DNA of 5,102 bases from an uncultured Dorea sp. (GTDB lineage: Bacteria; Bacillota; Clostridia; Lachnospirales; Lachnospiraceae): the NCBI GenBank assembly GCA_910579925.1, contig CAJTVY010000065.1, forward strand, positions 1-5,102, in the 5' to 3' direction. Positions 5,046 through 5,102 of the stretch are shown piece by piece. The first letter of the stretch is position 1; each line of letters starts with the position of its first letter. The notes beneath the pieces are model-generated. The model was not told where the DNA came from. It did not search any database and saw only the letters and a program-made list of their open reading frames with translations. The translations under genes were made by a program, and so were the position numbers.

Positions 5046-5102
5046 TCATTGTGAAAGGGGCCTGTGATCTGCAGGCTGGACTTCGTCCAATAAGGTATAC
5101 CC
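5046..5102 (-). CDS. Possible C-terminus of a convergent minus-strand gene (partial)
   Basis: On the minus strand one frame is open from the window edge for 18 codons (GYTLLDEVQPADHRPLSQ) to TGA at 5046-5048, just beyond the terminator hairpin. That fits a convergent gene sharing the terminator region. An open frame of this length is easily due to chance, and I do not recognise the peptide. The same bases hold two small inverted repeats, GCCTG/CAGGC (5060-5064, 5072-5076) and TGGAC/GTCCA (5077-5081, 5085-5089), which could instead belong to an RNA element. Confidence 0.2.
   Translation of the reverse strand, partial: GYTLLDEVQPADHRPLSQ

Noticed and set aside
1..5102. CRISPR array, insertion sequence, toxin-antitoxin pair or phage genes
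   Set aside because: No spaced direct repeats, transposase motifs, terminal inverted repeats or phage proteins were seen. The HTH protein has no toxin partner; its neighbour is a kinase with full catalytic and membrane regions.

Overview
The window looks like a chromosomal stretch from a low-to-moderate GC Gram-positive Clostridia, most likely Lachnospiraceae. The grounds are strong AGGAGG-type ribosome binding sites, TTG and ATG starts, a GatD-type peptidoglycan amidotransferase, an AraC regulator, a membrane-anchored Ser/Thr kinase of the short Firmicutes type, and a Cys-anchored lipoprotein. I assign this from general recognition only; no database search was run.

Layout. Bases 1-51 are the 5' part of a tRNA-Ser (anticodon CGA) on the minus strand. 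It is divergent from gatD (154-915, plus), and the two promoters face each other around an inverted repeat. gatD is followed by a 10-bp hairpin whose U-run lies on the minus-strand side. An approximately 300-bp non-coding gap follows, rich in small inverted repeats; it could encode a minus-strand small RNA with a C-rich patch. An AraC-family regulator (1223-2161, plus) converges with a small helix-turn-helix protein (2186-2623, minus).

The helix-turn-helix gene is divergent from a Ser/Thr protein kinase with three C-terminal membrane segments (2747-3856, plus). Their shared 123-bp control region holds two near-identical ATCATATRAT boxes exactly 42 bp apart, one of them lying on the kinase -10 element. 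After the kinase come a possible 22-codon ORF, a 17-bp perfect palindrome and an intrinsic terminator whose arms share sequence with the palindrome. A two-gene operon follows: an acidic-linker lipoprotein resembling DUF5067 proteins (4049-4621) and a four-helix small membrane protein (4635-4997), closed by a clear terminator at 5019-5044. The last 57 bases may carry the C-terminus of a convergent minus-strand gene.

How it may work together. gatD is a cell-wall gene (lipid II amidation) that stands without its partner murT in this window. The AraC gene is an orphan regulator with no obvious target beside it. The most system-like part is 2186-3856, where a membrane kinase and a DNA-binding protein with a Ser/Thr-rich N-terminus share a control region. 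The hypothesis is a phospho-controlled, autoregulated signalling pair. The lipoprotein/membrane pair downstream is separated by a terminator, but that terminator could be conditional, which would link it to the kinase transcript.
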